9,777 nucleotides of DNA, taken from contig JAHFIO010000025.1 of NCBI GenBank assembly GCA_023246325.1, positions 1-9,777 of the forward strand, given 5' to 3'. The DNA is from Candidatus Uhrbacteria bacterium. GTDB taxonomy: Bacteria; Patescibacteriota; Patescibacteriia; 2-12-FULL-60-25. Position 1 is the stretch's first letter; each line of letters opens with the position of its first letter. The notes below the pieces were generated by a model. That model saw nothing but the letters and a program-made list of their open reading frames with translations, was not told the DNA's origin and did no database searches. A program made the translations under genes and the position numbers. Shown piece after piece: positions 1-7,462 of this stretch.

Positions 1-50
1 GAACAGAAATTTTAATAACTGCTATATCGGTTTATATAAAAATCAGAAAG

Positions 51-1106
51 ATGAAAGCTGTAAATGCAATTGGAACACAAGATAGCGCACAAAGTTATAG
101 AACTATTTTGATAACTCGCGAATATTATGAACTTATAAAAGCTATTTTTGGGATGGTGGCAAGTGCTATAAGTGTTGCTCTTGTTGTTCTATTATTTTTT
201 CGAGAAATATCTAATCTGTATCAAGAGATATCTAATATTGTTATTCAGAATATTCCATTTCAATTAGGTTTATTATTAAAATATTTTATTTTATTTTCTT
301 TTATTTTTAGAGCGTTTGTTTTTATTATAAGATTGATGAGGTATAGCTGGATTAAAAATTTAAGAGTAAGCGATAATTTTGCCCAAGTTCATCAAGAATA
401 TCTACTCATCAGAAAAAAACTTGAGTTAATAATATTCATTCCTATAACAAGCTTTGTTTTTCTCATTTTATACCTAATCGGCGTTCCATTTTTTGTTCTT
501 TTGATTTTTGGTGGAGCTATGCTTCTTATGGGTTTTTTGTTTGTTGTTGAATTAAAACGAATAAAAAATATTGCTTTTGACAACAAAGAAATAGATTTGT
601 CCGTGGTTCAACACCCAATCGTAGAGTATCAGGACGAGCAAATCGCAGGTTCAGTTTTTGGGATTTGGAAAACGGTTGCTAGTTTTAAAGATATTTTTAA
701 GCCGTGGAGTACGTCGTGGCTGGGTTCAGGTAAAAACTATAATCCTGAAAATACGCTGTTGATTACTAATTATAGAATATTGCTGATTCAAGTTCCGATG
801 ACGGGCGGAAATAAAATTGTTGGTGATACAGATTTTGTCAATCAAAATTTTTTTTTCAACAGAGGAGAGATCAGGCAAAAAGGTGAAGAATTATTAAAAA
901 TAAATTCGCTCCATCAAATATTGAAATTTGTGACGAACGATATTTTGTATAACGATATAAAAATAGTAACTTTAAAACAAAATCGAATTATCATTGAAAA
1001 AAAGGCGGGCGAAAAATTGAGCTATCATTTTATGGATAAAGAATATTTTAATTCACTTCAGAAATTATTTCAGTTATATCTGAAAGAGAAACTTAACATA
1101 GTTTAA
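51..1106 (+). CDS. Membrane protein with PH/GRAM-like C-terminal region, start uncertain (possibly 5' partial)
   Basis: Hypothetical integral membrane protein, 351 residues from the first ATG. Four hydrophobic segments are visible at about residues 30-50, 71-95, 125-143 and 145-166, the last two forming a hairpin with a very short turn. The rest (about 195-351) is soluble and probably cytoplasmic. Its segment NTLLITNYRILLIQVP (about 235-250) resembles the beta-strand signature 'lTnkRli' of bacterial PH and GRAM-like domains, and a second strand pair lies near 316-330; this domain call is by pattern only. The ATG has no convincing Shine-Dalgarno, and the same frame is open back to base 3, reading a hydrophobic stretch (ILITAISVYIKIRK), so the true start may lie outside the window with one more helix. 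The gene is very AT-rich. Function unknown; a role in membrane or envelope maintenance would be a guess. Confidence 0.75.
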   Translation: MKAVNAIGTQDSAQSYRTILITREYYELIKAIFGMVASAISVALVVLLFFREISNLYQEISNIVIQNIPFQLGLLLKYFILFSFIFRAFVFIIRLMRYSWIKNLRVSDNFAQVHQEYLLIRKKLELIIFIPITSFVFLILYLIGVPFFVLLIFGGAMLLMGFLFVVELKRIKNIAFDNKEIDLSVVQHPIVEYQDEQIAGSVFGIWKTVASFKDIFKPWSTSWLGSGKNYNPENTLLITNYRILLIQVPMTGGNKIVGDTDFVNQNFFFNRGEIRQKGEELLKINSLHQILKFVTNDILYNDIKIVTLKQNRIIIEKKAGEKLSYHFMDKEYFNSLQKLFQLYLKEKLNIV

Positions 1107-1177
1107 ACGGAGCGCCAGTTTCACTTGCACGAAGTTTTAAAAAACAACAATCAACATTTTCTTATTTTACGCTATAT

Positions 1178-1206
1178 TTTAAAACGAAAAAGTGGTAAAA
1201 TATAAT
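1178..1206 (+). promoter_or_regulatory. Candidate sigma70-type promoter for the HIT fragment/Nudix unit
   Basis: A perfect -10 hexamer TATAAT (1201-1206) lies 17 bases downstream of TTTAAA (1178-1183), a 4/6 match to the -35 consensus. The predicted transcription start is near 1213, giving a leader of about 16 bases before the ATG at 1229. The surrounding DNA is AT-rich, so the -35 match is weak evidence alone; the exact -10 and the spacing carry the call. Confidence 0.5.
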
Positions 1207-1228
1207 TTTCTCTAAACGGATTCGAACT

Positions 1229-1483
1229 ATGGAGAAAGGTTTTTCAAAAAATCTAGTTAAGGACTATACATATTGGAGTATCTATGTACACGAAAATGAA
1301 GGGTATCTTGGTCGTTGTGTTATTTTGTGTAAAAGAGAAGATGCTCTCGATTTAGCAGATGCTATACCAGAAGAACAGTATGAGTTGCTTGAAATCTTGA
1401 GTGACCTTAGAAAAGTGTCAAAAGAGTGTTTTAATCCTGATTGGTTAAATTACGCTTCCTTCTCCGCAAGTCAAAAGGAATGA
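1229..1483 (+). pseudogene. HIT-family protein fragment lacking the catalytic HxHxH end
   Basis: An 84-residue product that matches, from memory, the N-terminal two thirds of HIT-superfamily proteins of the type YWxxYVHxNxGYLGRCVxxxKRxxxxxLxD...EE...L..IL..L. Visible blocks are YWSIYVHENEGYLGRC (about 15-30), KREDALDLADA and the helix EEQYELLEILSDLRKV. In intact relatives the segment here reading FNPDWLNYASF continues into GN and then the HxHxH nucleotide-binding/catalytic motif. Here it ends after six unrelated residues at TGA, so catalysis is not expected. The frame one base over (1449-1514) has no stop and enters the Nudix frame, reading VLHKLWEEL, which could be the original HIT tail after an internal deletion with frame change. 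Its start has only a weak GGA upstream. It probably shares a transcript with the Nudix gene. It could also be a genuine short protein with a non-catalytic role. Confidence 0.6.
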
Positions 1484-1503
1484 AGGAGTTCTGCATAAAC
1501 TTT

Positions 1504-1510
1504 GGGAGGA
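1504..1510 (+). promoter_or_regulatory. Strong Shine-Dalgarno for the Nudix gene
   Basis: GGGAGGA ends four bases before the ATG at 1515 and contains the core GGAGG with five bases of spacing. It fixes the Nudix start although the same frame is open upstream to 1449. Confidence 0.75.
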
Positions 1511-1514
1511 ATTA

Positions 1515-1928
1515 ATGATACCTGGGTCGGTAGTAGCAGCGGGTGCGATTATAGAGCATCTGCCAACCAAGGAAATATTGCTGGTTAAGACTCATAAGTG
1601 GGGTAATCGATACTCGATTGTCGGAGGAAAAGTAAAAAGAAACGAACGCCTAGATGAAACTTTGTTGAGAGAGGTTAAAGAAGAAACAGGTCTTAGGGGT
1701 AAAGTAGGTCGACACCTTTCTACTTTTGATCAAATAAAAAACTCCGGTTACTACCAGGTAGGAATGCAACATATTTTCGTGGACAATGTTGTTTCCGTAG
1801 AAAGCAAAAAGGTGCGACTCAATGAGGAAGCGCAAGAGCATATTTGGATCTCTGCAAACAAGGCATTAAAATACTTAGACATAGAGCCTAATGCACGACA
1901 TACTGTTGAATTATACGTAAATTCGTAA
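1515..1928 (+). CDS. Nudix hydrolase
   Basis: A 137-residue Nudix-superfamily hydrolase, which would cleave a nucleoside diphosphate linked to another group, with Mg2+ or Mn2+, in the cytoplasm. The Nudix box G-x5-E-x7-R-E-U-x-E-E-x-G-U is matched exactly at residues 38-60: G38, E44, then RE at 52-53, EE at 56-57 and GL at 59-60; the metal-binding glutamates are all present. The N-terminal strand (GSVVAAGAIIEH), the strand ILLVKTHKWG and the entry YSIVGGK follow the usual fold order, and the length is typical of a single-domain member. The substrate cannot be read from sequence; oxidised or modified nucleotides, ADP-sugars and dinucleoside polyphosphates are options. It follows a HIT fragment with a 31-base gap and has its own strong ribosome binding site, so it should be translated independently. 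Confidence 0.9.
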   Translation: MIPGSVVAAGAIIEHLPTKEILLVKTHKWGNRYSIVGGKVKRNERLDETLLREVKEETGLRGKVGRHLSTFDQIKNSGYYQVGMQHIFVDNVVSVESKKVRLNEEAQEHIWISANKALKYLDIEPNARHTVELYVNS

Positions 1929-1941
1929 CGAAATAATTTAC

Positions 1942-1960
1942 AATTACATATTGTGTAATT
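1942..1960 (+). repeat. Inverted repeat between the Nudix and ABC genes
   Basis: AATTACA (1942-1948) and TGTAATT (1954-1960) form a 7-bp palindrome around the 5-base spacer TATTG. No clear U-tract follows, so it is a poor intrinsic terminator; it could be a weak terminator or an operator half-site pair upstream of the ABC promoter. The 8-mer ATTCGTAA occurs on both sides of it (1921-1928 and 1967-1974). In DNA this AT-rich the palindrome could be chance. Confidence 0.35.
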
Positions 1961-2009
1961 AATTCTATTCGTAATAAAAAATACGACAACAGAATCGTGG
2001 TATATATTA

Positions 2010-2018
2010 TGATATACT
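2010..2018 (+). promoter_or_regulatory. Extended -10 promoter of the ABC transporter gene, leaderless start
   Basis: TATGATATACT (2008-2018) holds an extended -10 element: TG at 2010-2011, one base, then TATACT (2013-2018), 5/6 to TATAAT. No good -35 is found at 16-18 bases, which is normal for extended -10 promoters. The expected start point seven bases after the hexamer is 2025, the A of the ATG, so the transcript should be leaderless or nearly so. This agrees with the absence of a Shine-Dalgarno there. Confidence 0.55.
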
Positions 2019-2024
2019 GAGCAC

Positions 2025-3818
2025 ATGTCAGAGAAACGCACCATAACAAATAAAGCTATACGATATGTTTTAGCAGAATATTGGTTACAGTATAGACATA
2101 AGCCTTGGATAAGTTTTTTTGCGTTTTTATTGCCTGCGGTAGGATCTATATTTGTATTTTTTGTTCCACCACTTATTTTTTCGCACATTGTAAATATACT
2201 TACGACGCAAAAAAATATAACTCTCATAGAACTTGCTCCGCATATAGCCCTTTTAGGGGGCTTATGGTTTTTTGGTGAAATGCTGTGGCGTATTGGTATG
2301 CATTTGGATATTATCTTAGAAGCTGAAGGCATTCGACAATTATGCAATCAATCATTTAAGTTATTAATGAACAGGGATTATGATTTTTATTCGAATAATT
2401 TTGCAGGGTCAATAACAAAAAAGTTTTTTGCCTTTACTCGTGGTTTTGAAAATTTTACTGATGCACTTATATTTAACGTTTTTTCTCAACTTATACCAAT
2501 GATTTTTGCATTTGGTATTCTATATAGGTATTCACCATATATACCATTCATTTTAGTTTGTTGGCTTTTATTCCTTATGTATATTGGGTTTCCCATTATG
2601 AAAAAACGCCTGCTTCTTGTAGAAGAGCGTCATGAAGCTGGAAGTAAAAATGTTGGTCGTCTGTCTGATGTTATTACGAATATCATAACAATCAAATCTT
2701 TTGCAAAAGAAACACAAGAGCAAGAGTACTTTAAAGGAATAATCGCTAATTTTATTCATAAATTTACTACTGCCGCACATTTTCAAAATCAAAAATTTGA
2801 TATGGTTGTTTCTCCGATATATGTATTAGCAAATGCAAGTGGATTAGTTGCCGCCATATATTTCACAAAACAGTTATTACTACCCGTAGGAACAACCATT
2901 GTAGTTTTTTCATACTATTCTCAAGTCACACGTATATTTTGGGAATTGCAGCGCATGTATAGAAATATAGAATCAACTATTAGCGAAGCAGGAGAATTTA
3001 CACAATTGATTTTAGATCCGCCTGCAGTTGTAGATATTCCTCATCCAAAAAAATTACATGTTACTACAGGAACGATACAATTTAAAGAAGTATTTTTTTC
3101 TTATTCAGAAAAAGTTGAGGCAAAAAAACCATTTTTACATAATTTTAATTTAGAAATTTTAGGAAATCAAAAGGTTGGTTTAGTTGGAATTAGTGGTGGA
3201 GGAAAAACAACCATAACAAGGCTTATTTCACGTTTTAGCGATATTCAAGCTGGAAAGATTCTTATAGATGGGCAGGATATTGCGCTTGTTTCTCAAAAAT
3301 CATTACGTGAGGCAATTGCATATGTTCCACAAGAACCACTTTTATTTCATCGCTCAATATACGAAAATATTTCTTATGGTGATGAAAAGGCATCAAAACA
3401 AGATGTGTATCGAGCTGCAAAAATTGCGCATGCTGATGAGTTTATTAGAGAACTTCCGAAAAAATACGAAACACTTGTTGGTGAACGTGGCATAAAATTA
3501 TCTGGAGGACAAAGACAACGTGTTGCTATTGCTCGTGCTGTATTAAAAAAATCACACATTCTTATATTGGATGAAGCGACATCAGCACTTGATTCAGAAT
3601 CAGAAAAATATATTCAAGATGGTTTAAAATATCTTATGCAAAATAAAACAGCTCTTGTTATTGCACATCGTCTTTCAACCATTAAACATCTTGATCGTAT
3701 ACTTGTTCTCGACAAAGGGAAAATTGTTCAAGATGGAACACACGATGAATTGATCCATACACAAGGAATTTACTCTACTCTTTGGAATCACCAAACGGGA
3801 GAATTCTTAGAAATATAA
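2025..3818 (+). CDS. ABC transporter, fused permease and ATPase (exporter half-transporter)
   Basis: A 597-residue type I ABC exporter half-transporter, expected to act as a homodimer in the cytoplasmic membrane and export a lipid, drug or peptide. The membrane domain (about 25-320) has six hydrophobic segments near 29-57, 72-92, 146-168, 170-190, 258-280 and 283-303. The nucleotide-binding domain (about 350-597) has all hallmarks: A-loop tyrosine Y360, Walker A GISGGGKT at 388-395, Q-loop Q436, signature LSGGQ at 492-496, Walker B ILILDE with D516 and E517, D-loop SALD at 520-523 and H-loop H548. The length is normal. The Walker A has GGGKT where SGSGKS is commonest, which is tolerated in the family. 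The substrate cannot be deduced. The start lacks a Shine-Dalgarno, and the preceding promoter predicts a leaderless mRNA. The SNF2 gene follows after 46 bases without a visible terminator. Confidence 0.93.
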   Translation: MSEKRTITNKAIRYVLAEYWLQYRHKPWISFFAFLLPAVGSIFVFFVPPLIFSHIVNILTTQKNITLIELAPHIALLGGLWFFGEMLWRIGMHLDIILEAEGIRQLCNQSFKLLMNRDYDFYSNNFAGSITKKFFAFTRGFENFTDALIFNVFSQLIPMIFAFGILYRYSPYIPFILVCWLLFLMYIGFPIMKKRLLLVEERHEAGSKNVGRLSDVITNIITIKSFAKETQEQEYFKGIIANFIHKFTTAAHFQNQKFDMVVSPIYVLANASGLVAAIYFTKQLLLPVGTTIVVFSYYSQVTRIFWELQRMYRNIESTISEAGEFTQLILDPPAVVDIPHPKKLHVTTGTIQFKEVFFSYSEKVEAKKPFLHNFNLEILGNQKVGLVGISGGGKTTITRLISRFSDIQAGKILIDGQDIALVSQKSLREAIAYVPQEPLLFHRSIYENISYGDEKASKQDVYRAAKIAHADEFIRELPKKYETLVGERGIKLSGGQRQRVAIARAVLKKSHILILDEATSALDSESEKYIQDGLKYLMQNKTALVIAHRLSTIKHLDRILVLDKGKIVQDGTHDELIHTQGIYSTLWNHQTGEFLEI

Positions 3819-3864
3819 ATGTCCAAAATGTGACACACGCCTGATTATATGTTAGGGTCGAACG

Positions 3865-6360
3865 ATGCTTACTGTTAATGCACTTCGTGCTATTTCTGAC
3901 TCAACTTCATACTCACGAGGTAAATATTATTTTTCTCAAGGTCAAGTTCGTAATATAGACTCAGCACATATAGGTAAGTCAAAAGTACGTATTACAGGCA
4001 CGGTGCATGGATCAATTCGCTACCGTGCTTCACTTGAATTTGACTATGATACTGATGCTGTCATCACTCATTCTTGTTCTTGTCCATACAATTGGGGTGG
4101 TGCATGCAAACATATTATTGCTTTGGGTTTAGCGTATGTAGATCAAACTGGTACGGATATTGAGGAGGAACCATATCCTGCCGTACGAAAAAAAAGCATG
4201 GCGCAAAATCGATATTCGCTAGATAAAATTCGGATATTGATTTCGTATATACATGAAAATGATTTGCTGTGCATCCAGCCTGAAGCTATATATGGGCCAC
4301 ATTTTTTTCCATTATGCGCAACGGGTGTGCAGGAACATGGAGAAGGATTTGTTATTGATCGCGATCGCGAAACTGAATATCGTGCATGGAATGAGATGTG
4401 TCCAGATCCAGGCATTGATTTAGATGAAGAAGGAAAATTTTATACAACTGGCTCCGCGTCATTTTATTTTTTGAAATATATTTTGCCGGAACTTGAGATG
4501 ATATATGAAATTGTTATCGATCAAAGCGCGCGACATCTTACAGATATTGAAAAAGAAAATGTAGAAACAGAGTGGCAGACGGCAGGATCCGGGATAGATT
4601 TTTTAGATTTCAAAGTTGAATTACATTGCGCGAATGCAAACCTTACCATAGAGCAATTACAAGAAATGATGCAAGAAGGGAATCCATATGTTCGTCGTGA
4701 AGATGGATCTTTCGTTGAACTGGGGAATACAGAAGAAATTGAATCGTTATTTGAATTTTTAGAAACATCTAAAAAGTCTGGTAATGGAAAATATTCAACA
4801 AAATTATTTCGCGTTCCAGAAATGTTGAGCATTATACAGAATGCAACGTCTAGTCGGCTCACCGCTATGGATGGATATGTTAAAACATTTTTGGATGAAT
4901 CACAAAATGGAAAGCCTATCATACCCGTCACCATACCAGCGCGACTCGAGAAAATTTTACGACCATATCAAAAGCGTGGTGTTGAATGGGGAATGTTTTT
5001 ACGTAAATATCATTTTGGCGGAATTTTAGCTGATGATATGGGTTTAGGAAAAACACTGCAGGCATTAACACTTATTTCTCAACGTTCACATACTAAAACA
5101 ACAAATCCCTCTATAGTCATTTGTCCAAAAACGTTAATTAATACCTGGATGACCGAGGCTGCGCACTATACACCAGAATTAAAAACACTCGCTATCGAGG
5201 GTACAACCGCTGAACGAAGATTACTCATGAAAAAAATGCAGGATGTGGATCTTATTGTGACATCATATCCTTTGCTTTTACGGGATATTAAAGAATATAG
5301 TATACGCAAACAACATTTTTATTATTGTATTTTAGATGAAGCACAATATATAAAAAATTCTGCATCAGAATCTGCGCAAGCCGTGAAGTGTATTGCGGCT
5401 GAGCATAGACTTGCGTTATCTGGTACACCGCTTGAAAATGGAATACATGAATTGTGGTCAATTTTTGATTTTCTTATGCCTGGTTTTTTACATGATAAAA
5501 AAACATTTACAACTCGATTTTTGAAACCCATTCATGATCATCAAGATCAAGCTGCACTTGCAACACTACAGGCAAAAATAAAACCATTTATGTTGCGTCG
5601 AACGAAAACTACGGAATTAAAAGATTTACCAGCAAAGATAGAGCAGATACGATTTTGCTCATTGACACCTGAACAAATTGTTTTATATTCGCAAACTATG
5701 GATGCAGTGAAAAGAGATGTGTTTAAAGTTGTTGAAGAAAAAGGATTTAAACGATCACGTATAGAAATTTTGTCTGCGCTTATGCGATTAAGACAAGTAT
5801 GTAATCATCCTGCCTTGATTTTAAAAGAATCAAGCAAAGATCCGATACGATCTGGGAAAATGCCTCATGCCATGGAAATCATTCAAGAAGCAATTGAAGG
5901 TGATCATAAAGTATTGGTATTTAGTGCGTTTACGAGTATGTTAGATATTATTCGTGTTGAGCTTGATGCGCAAGGTATTGGTCACGTGACCATTGAAGGA
6001 AAAACAAAAAACCGTGCACAACAGATAAAAATATTTTCTGAAAATCCGAATATTCCTGTTTTTTTGCTTAGCTTAAAGGCAGGAGGAGTTGGTTTAACCT
6101 TAACGGCCGCAGATACCGTTATTTTATTTGATCCCTGGTGGAATCCTATGGCAGAAACGCAAGCAATGGATCGCGCGCATCGTATTGGTCAAACAAAAAC
6201 TGTGAATGTATATAAATTAATTACGAAAGATACTATTGAAGAACGCGTTTTAGCATTACAAGATAAAAAGAAAAAGATTTTTGATGCGATGATGGGTGAA
6301 ACAGGTGAGGCATTAGGCTCATTAACGTGGGATGATATCAAATCCTTATTTGATATATAA
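3865..6360 (+). CDS. SWIM zinc-finger SNF2-family DEAD/DEAH-like helicase
   Basis: An 831-residue bacterial SNF2-type ATPase, expected to translocate on double-stranded DNA and remodel protein-DNA complexes. The N-terminus carries a SWIM zinc finger of form CxC...CxH: C71, C73, C81 and H83. Residues about 115-340 form the poorly conserved region typical of bacterial SNF2 proteins. The two RecA-like lobes follow: motif I DDMGLGKT at 390-397, motif II DEAQ at 491-494, motif III SGTP at 519-522, motif IV around VLVFSAFT at 683-690, motif V around AGGVGLTLT at 739-747, and motif VI DRAHRIGQ at 769-776. The family call is very secure; it resembles Bacillus YwqA-type proteins in architecture. Specific biology (repair, transcription or phage defence) is unknown, and no nuclease or methylase partner lies nearby. 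AGGG at 3854-3857 is a weak Shine-Dalgarno seven bases before the ATG. It is probably co-transcribed with the ABC gene and converges with the minus-strand dehydrogenase 13 bases on. Confidence 0.94.
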   Translation: MLTVNALRAISDSTSYSRGKYYFSQGQVRNIDSAHIGKSKVRITGTVHGSIRYRASLEFDYDTDAVITHSCSCPYNWGGACKHIIALGLAYVDQTGTDIEEEPYPAVRKKSMAQNRYSLDKIRILISYIHENDLLCIQPEAIYGPHFFPLCATGVQEHGEGFVIDRDRETEYRAWNEMCPDPGIDLDEEGKFYTTGSASFYFLKYILPELEMIYEIVIDQSARHLTDIEKENVETEWQTAGSGIDFLDFKVELHCANANLTIEQLQEMMQEGNPYVRREDGSFVELGNTEEIESLFEFLETSKKSGNGKYSTKLFRVPEMLSIIQNATSSRLTAMDGYVKTFLDESQNGKPIIPVTIPARLEKILRPYQKRGVEWGMFLRKYHFGGILADDMGLGKTLQALTLISQRSHTKTTNPSIVICPKTLINTWMTEAAHYTPELKTLAIEGTTAERRLLMKKMQDVDLIVTSYPLLLRDIKEYSIRKQHFYYCILDEAQYIKNSASESAQAVKCIAAEHRLALSGTPLENGIHELWSIFDFLMPGFLHDKKTFTTRFLKPIHDHQDQAALATLQAKIKPFMLRRTKTTELKDLPAKIEQIRFCSLTPEQIVLYSQTMDAVKRDVFKVVEEKGFKRSRIEILSALMRLRQVCNHPALILKESSKDPIRSGKMPHAMEIIQEAIEGDHKVLVFSAFTSMLDIIRVELDAQGIGHVTIEGKTKNRAQQIKIFSENPNIPVFLLSLKAGGVGLTLTAADTVILFDPWWNPMAETQAMDRAHRIGQTKTVNVYKLITKDTIEERVLALQDKKKKIFDAMMGETGEALGSLTWDDIKSLFDI

Positions 6361-6387
6361 AAAAAGAGGAAAATTATTTTTCCTCTT
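6355..6387 (-). terminator. Intrinsic terminator of the homoserine dehydrogenase gene
   Basis: A perfect 10-bp stem (6364-6373 with 6378-6387, AAGAGGAAAA and TTTTCCTCTT) closes a 4-base loop. Read on the minus strand the stem is followed by a T-rich run ending near 6355, the form of a Rho-independent terminator. The loop contains the TAA stop of the minus-strand gene, so the stem includes its last codons. On the plus strand the hairpin follows the SNF2 stop but lacks a trailing T-run, so termination in that direction is less certain. Confidence 0.7.
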
Positions 6388-7372
6388 CGATGAATTCCAG
6401 CATATCTGTAATCATGGCAGAGACGGTTGGTTCAGCGCCTGCGCCAGGGCCAGAAAGAACATATCTATCAGAGCTAGATACATGCTCATGGCGTTCAATT
6501 ATTTGTATGGCATTGTTAATGCCAGTTGGAAACCATGATGAATCAATATAGTCAGTTTTTTTTCGAAGAAATCCTCCAAATGCTATATAATCACCTACTG
6601 GAAATTGAAAATGTTTGACGTAATCTACAGATGATGGATTTGGTCCGAACAAAAATCTATTTCTCAAAACTTCATGATGGTTAATAGAAATAATCATTCT
6701 ACCCATCTGTCCAGGCAGCAGTAATTGTTCAAGGTCAGCTTTCGATAGAGTTAATGCTTGTTCTATCATTTGTGGAGTTGTGCTATTATTTTTTGTATAT
6801 TCTGTATTCAGAATAATACAAACTTTCTTCGCCACATCAGAAATTTCGCCATTGATAATTGAAAGTGGATCGGTTGCACCAGGTTCAGCATATCCATTTT
6901 GAACTGCGAAGGAACATGCATCCTGCAAAGAGAATTTTTCTTTGGCAATTAAATCAAATATATAATTCAGTGTGCCATTGAGCACAAAGTTAACTTCTTC
7001 AATGCACCCCAATGCGTTTCTTTCGCGCAAAAATGAAAGCATGCGAGTGCCGCCACCAACGGCTGCAGAATATTTAATGTCATTCATATGCGGTTGCAAA
7101 AATACATACTGATATGCGAGCGCAGCTTTTTCACATGTGATAACTTTTGCTCCAGCATATATAGCATCCAGAATATAATCACGGGCGACTTCGCCATTTC
7201 CAGAAGAGGGAATTGCGAGAAAGACAAGTGATGTACCTGGTATAAGATATTGATTTTTCACATCCTGCCGACTATATATAATCCAATTGGGCGAATATCC
7301 CAAATCAGTAAGTCGTCTATGAAGACATTTTCCAATATTTCCATACCCAATGATGCCGATTTGTCTTTTCAT
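6374..7372 (-). CDS. Homoserine dehydrogenase, short form without ACT domain
   Basis: A 332-residue homoserine dehydrogenase (NAD(P)-dependent interconversion of aspartate semialdehyde and homoserine, in threonine and methionine synthesis). The Rossmann motif GYGNIG sits at 9-14. The family blocks follow in order: VITCEK with K82, AAVGGGTR (103-110), LNGTLNYIF (131-139), GYAEP with E163, DVAKK with D179 and K183 (spaced like the Asp and catalytic Lys of the yeast enzyme), and the C-terminal GPGAG (308-312) closing the nucleotide site. It stops there, so there is no regulatory ACT domain. Departures from consensus are E81 where NK usually has N, and GGGTR where GGIP is usual. An in-frame ATG 36 bases upstream (7408) exists, but a GGGAG Shine-Dalgarno six bases from the ATG at 7372, and the Rossmann fold starting at once, favour the shorter form. 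No aspartokinase or other pathway gene lies in the window. Confidence 0.85.
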   Translation of the reverse strand: MKRQIGIIGYGNIGKCLHRRLTDLGYSPNWIIYSRQDVKNQYLIPGTSLVFLAIPSSGNGEVARDYILDAIYAGAKVITCEKAALAYQYVFLQPHMNDIKYSAAVGGGTRMLSFLRERNALGCIEEVNFVLNGTLNYIFDLIAKEKFSLQDACSFAVQNGYAEPGATDPLSIINGEISDVAKKVCIILNTEYTKNNSTTPQMIEQALTLSKADLEQLLLPGQMGRMIISINHHEVLRNRFLFGPNPSSVDYVKHFQFPVGDYIAFGGFLRKKTDYIDSSWFPTGINNAIQIIERHEHVSSSDRYVLSGPGAGAEPTVSAMITDMLEFIEEEK

Positions 7373-7378
7373 GATGTG

Positions 7379-7383
7379 CTCCC
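7379..7383 (-). promoter_or_regulatory. Shine-Dalgarno deciding the homoserine dehydrogenase start
   Basis: On the minus strand GGGAG lies six bases upstream of the ATG at 7372. The alternative ATG at 7408 would add twelve residues rich in His with no domain role, and would put this motif inside the coding sequence. Confidence 0.7.
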
Positions 7384-7421
7384 TGTGATTGAATTTGTGA
7401 AAGTGCATTGATACCTTACAC

Positions 7422-7450
7422 TTGACGGTTTATCCTGTCTATGCTTTACT
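7422..7450 (+). promoter_or_regulatory. Candidate sigma70-type promoter of the orphan gene
   Basis: TTGACG (7422-7427, 5/6 to the -35 consensus) and TTTACT (7445-7450, 4/6 to the -10) are separated by 17 bases. The predicted start near 7457 gives a leader of just under 50 bases. The site lies in the region between the divergent dehydrogenase and orphan genes; no equally good promoter was seen for the minus strand. Confidence 0.5.
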
Positions 7451-7462
7451 CTTCTTACTCCG

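Noticed and set aside
848..856. Run of nine T residues inside the membrane protein gene, a possible slippage site
   Set aside because: The reading frame is open and sensible on both sides and no useful alternative frame follows; in DNA this AT-rich such a run is expected.
1218..1228. GGATTCGAACT, which on the minus strand reads like a tRNA T-loop (GTTCGAATCC)
   Set aside because: The bases on either side do not form a T-stem, and no acceptor, anticodon or D arm can be found around it, so it is not a tRNA. An attachment-site remnant cannot be supported without an integrase or second copy.
1481..1490. TGA read as glycine (as in Gracilibacteria/SR1) to rescue the HIT fragment
   Set aside because: Reading through gives only four more codons before TAA and restores no histidine motif. 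The orphan gene also ends sensibly at TGA just before a terminator, and no long gene here contains in-frame TGA.
1751..2347. A 198-codon minus-strand frame spanning the Nudix end, the intergenic region and the ABC start
   Set aside because: It overlaps two clear plus-strand genes, has a low-complexity mixed composition and shows no recognisable domain or ribosome site.
7436..7441. TAGACA on the minus strand as a -35 for the dehydrogenase gene
   Set aside because: The hexamer at 17 bases is TAAGGT, only 3/6 to the -10 consensus, so the promoter could not be supported.
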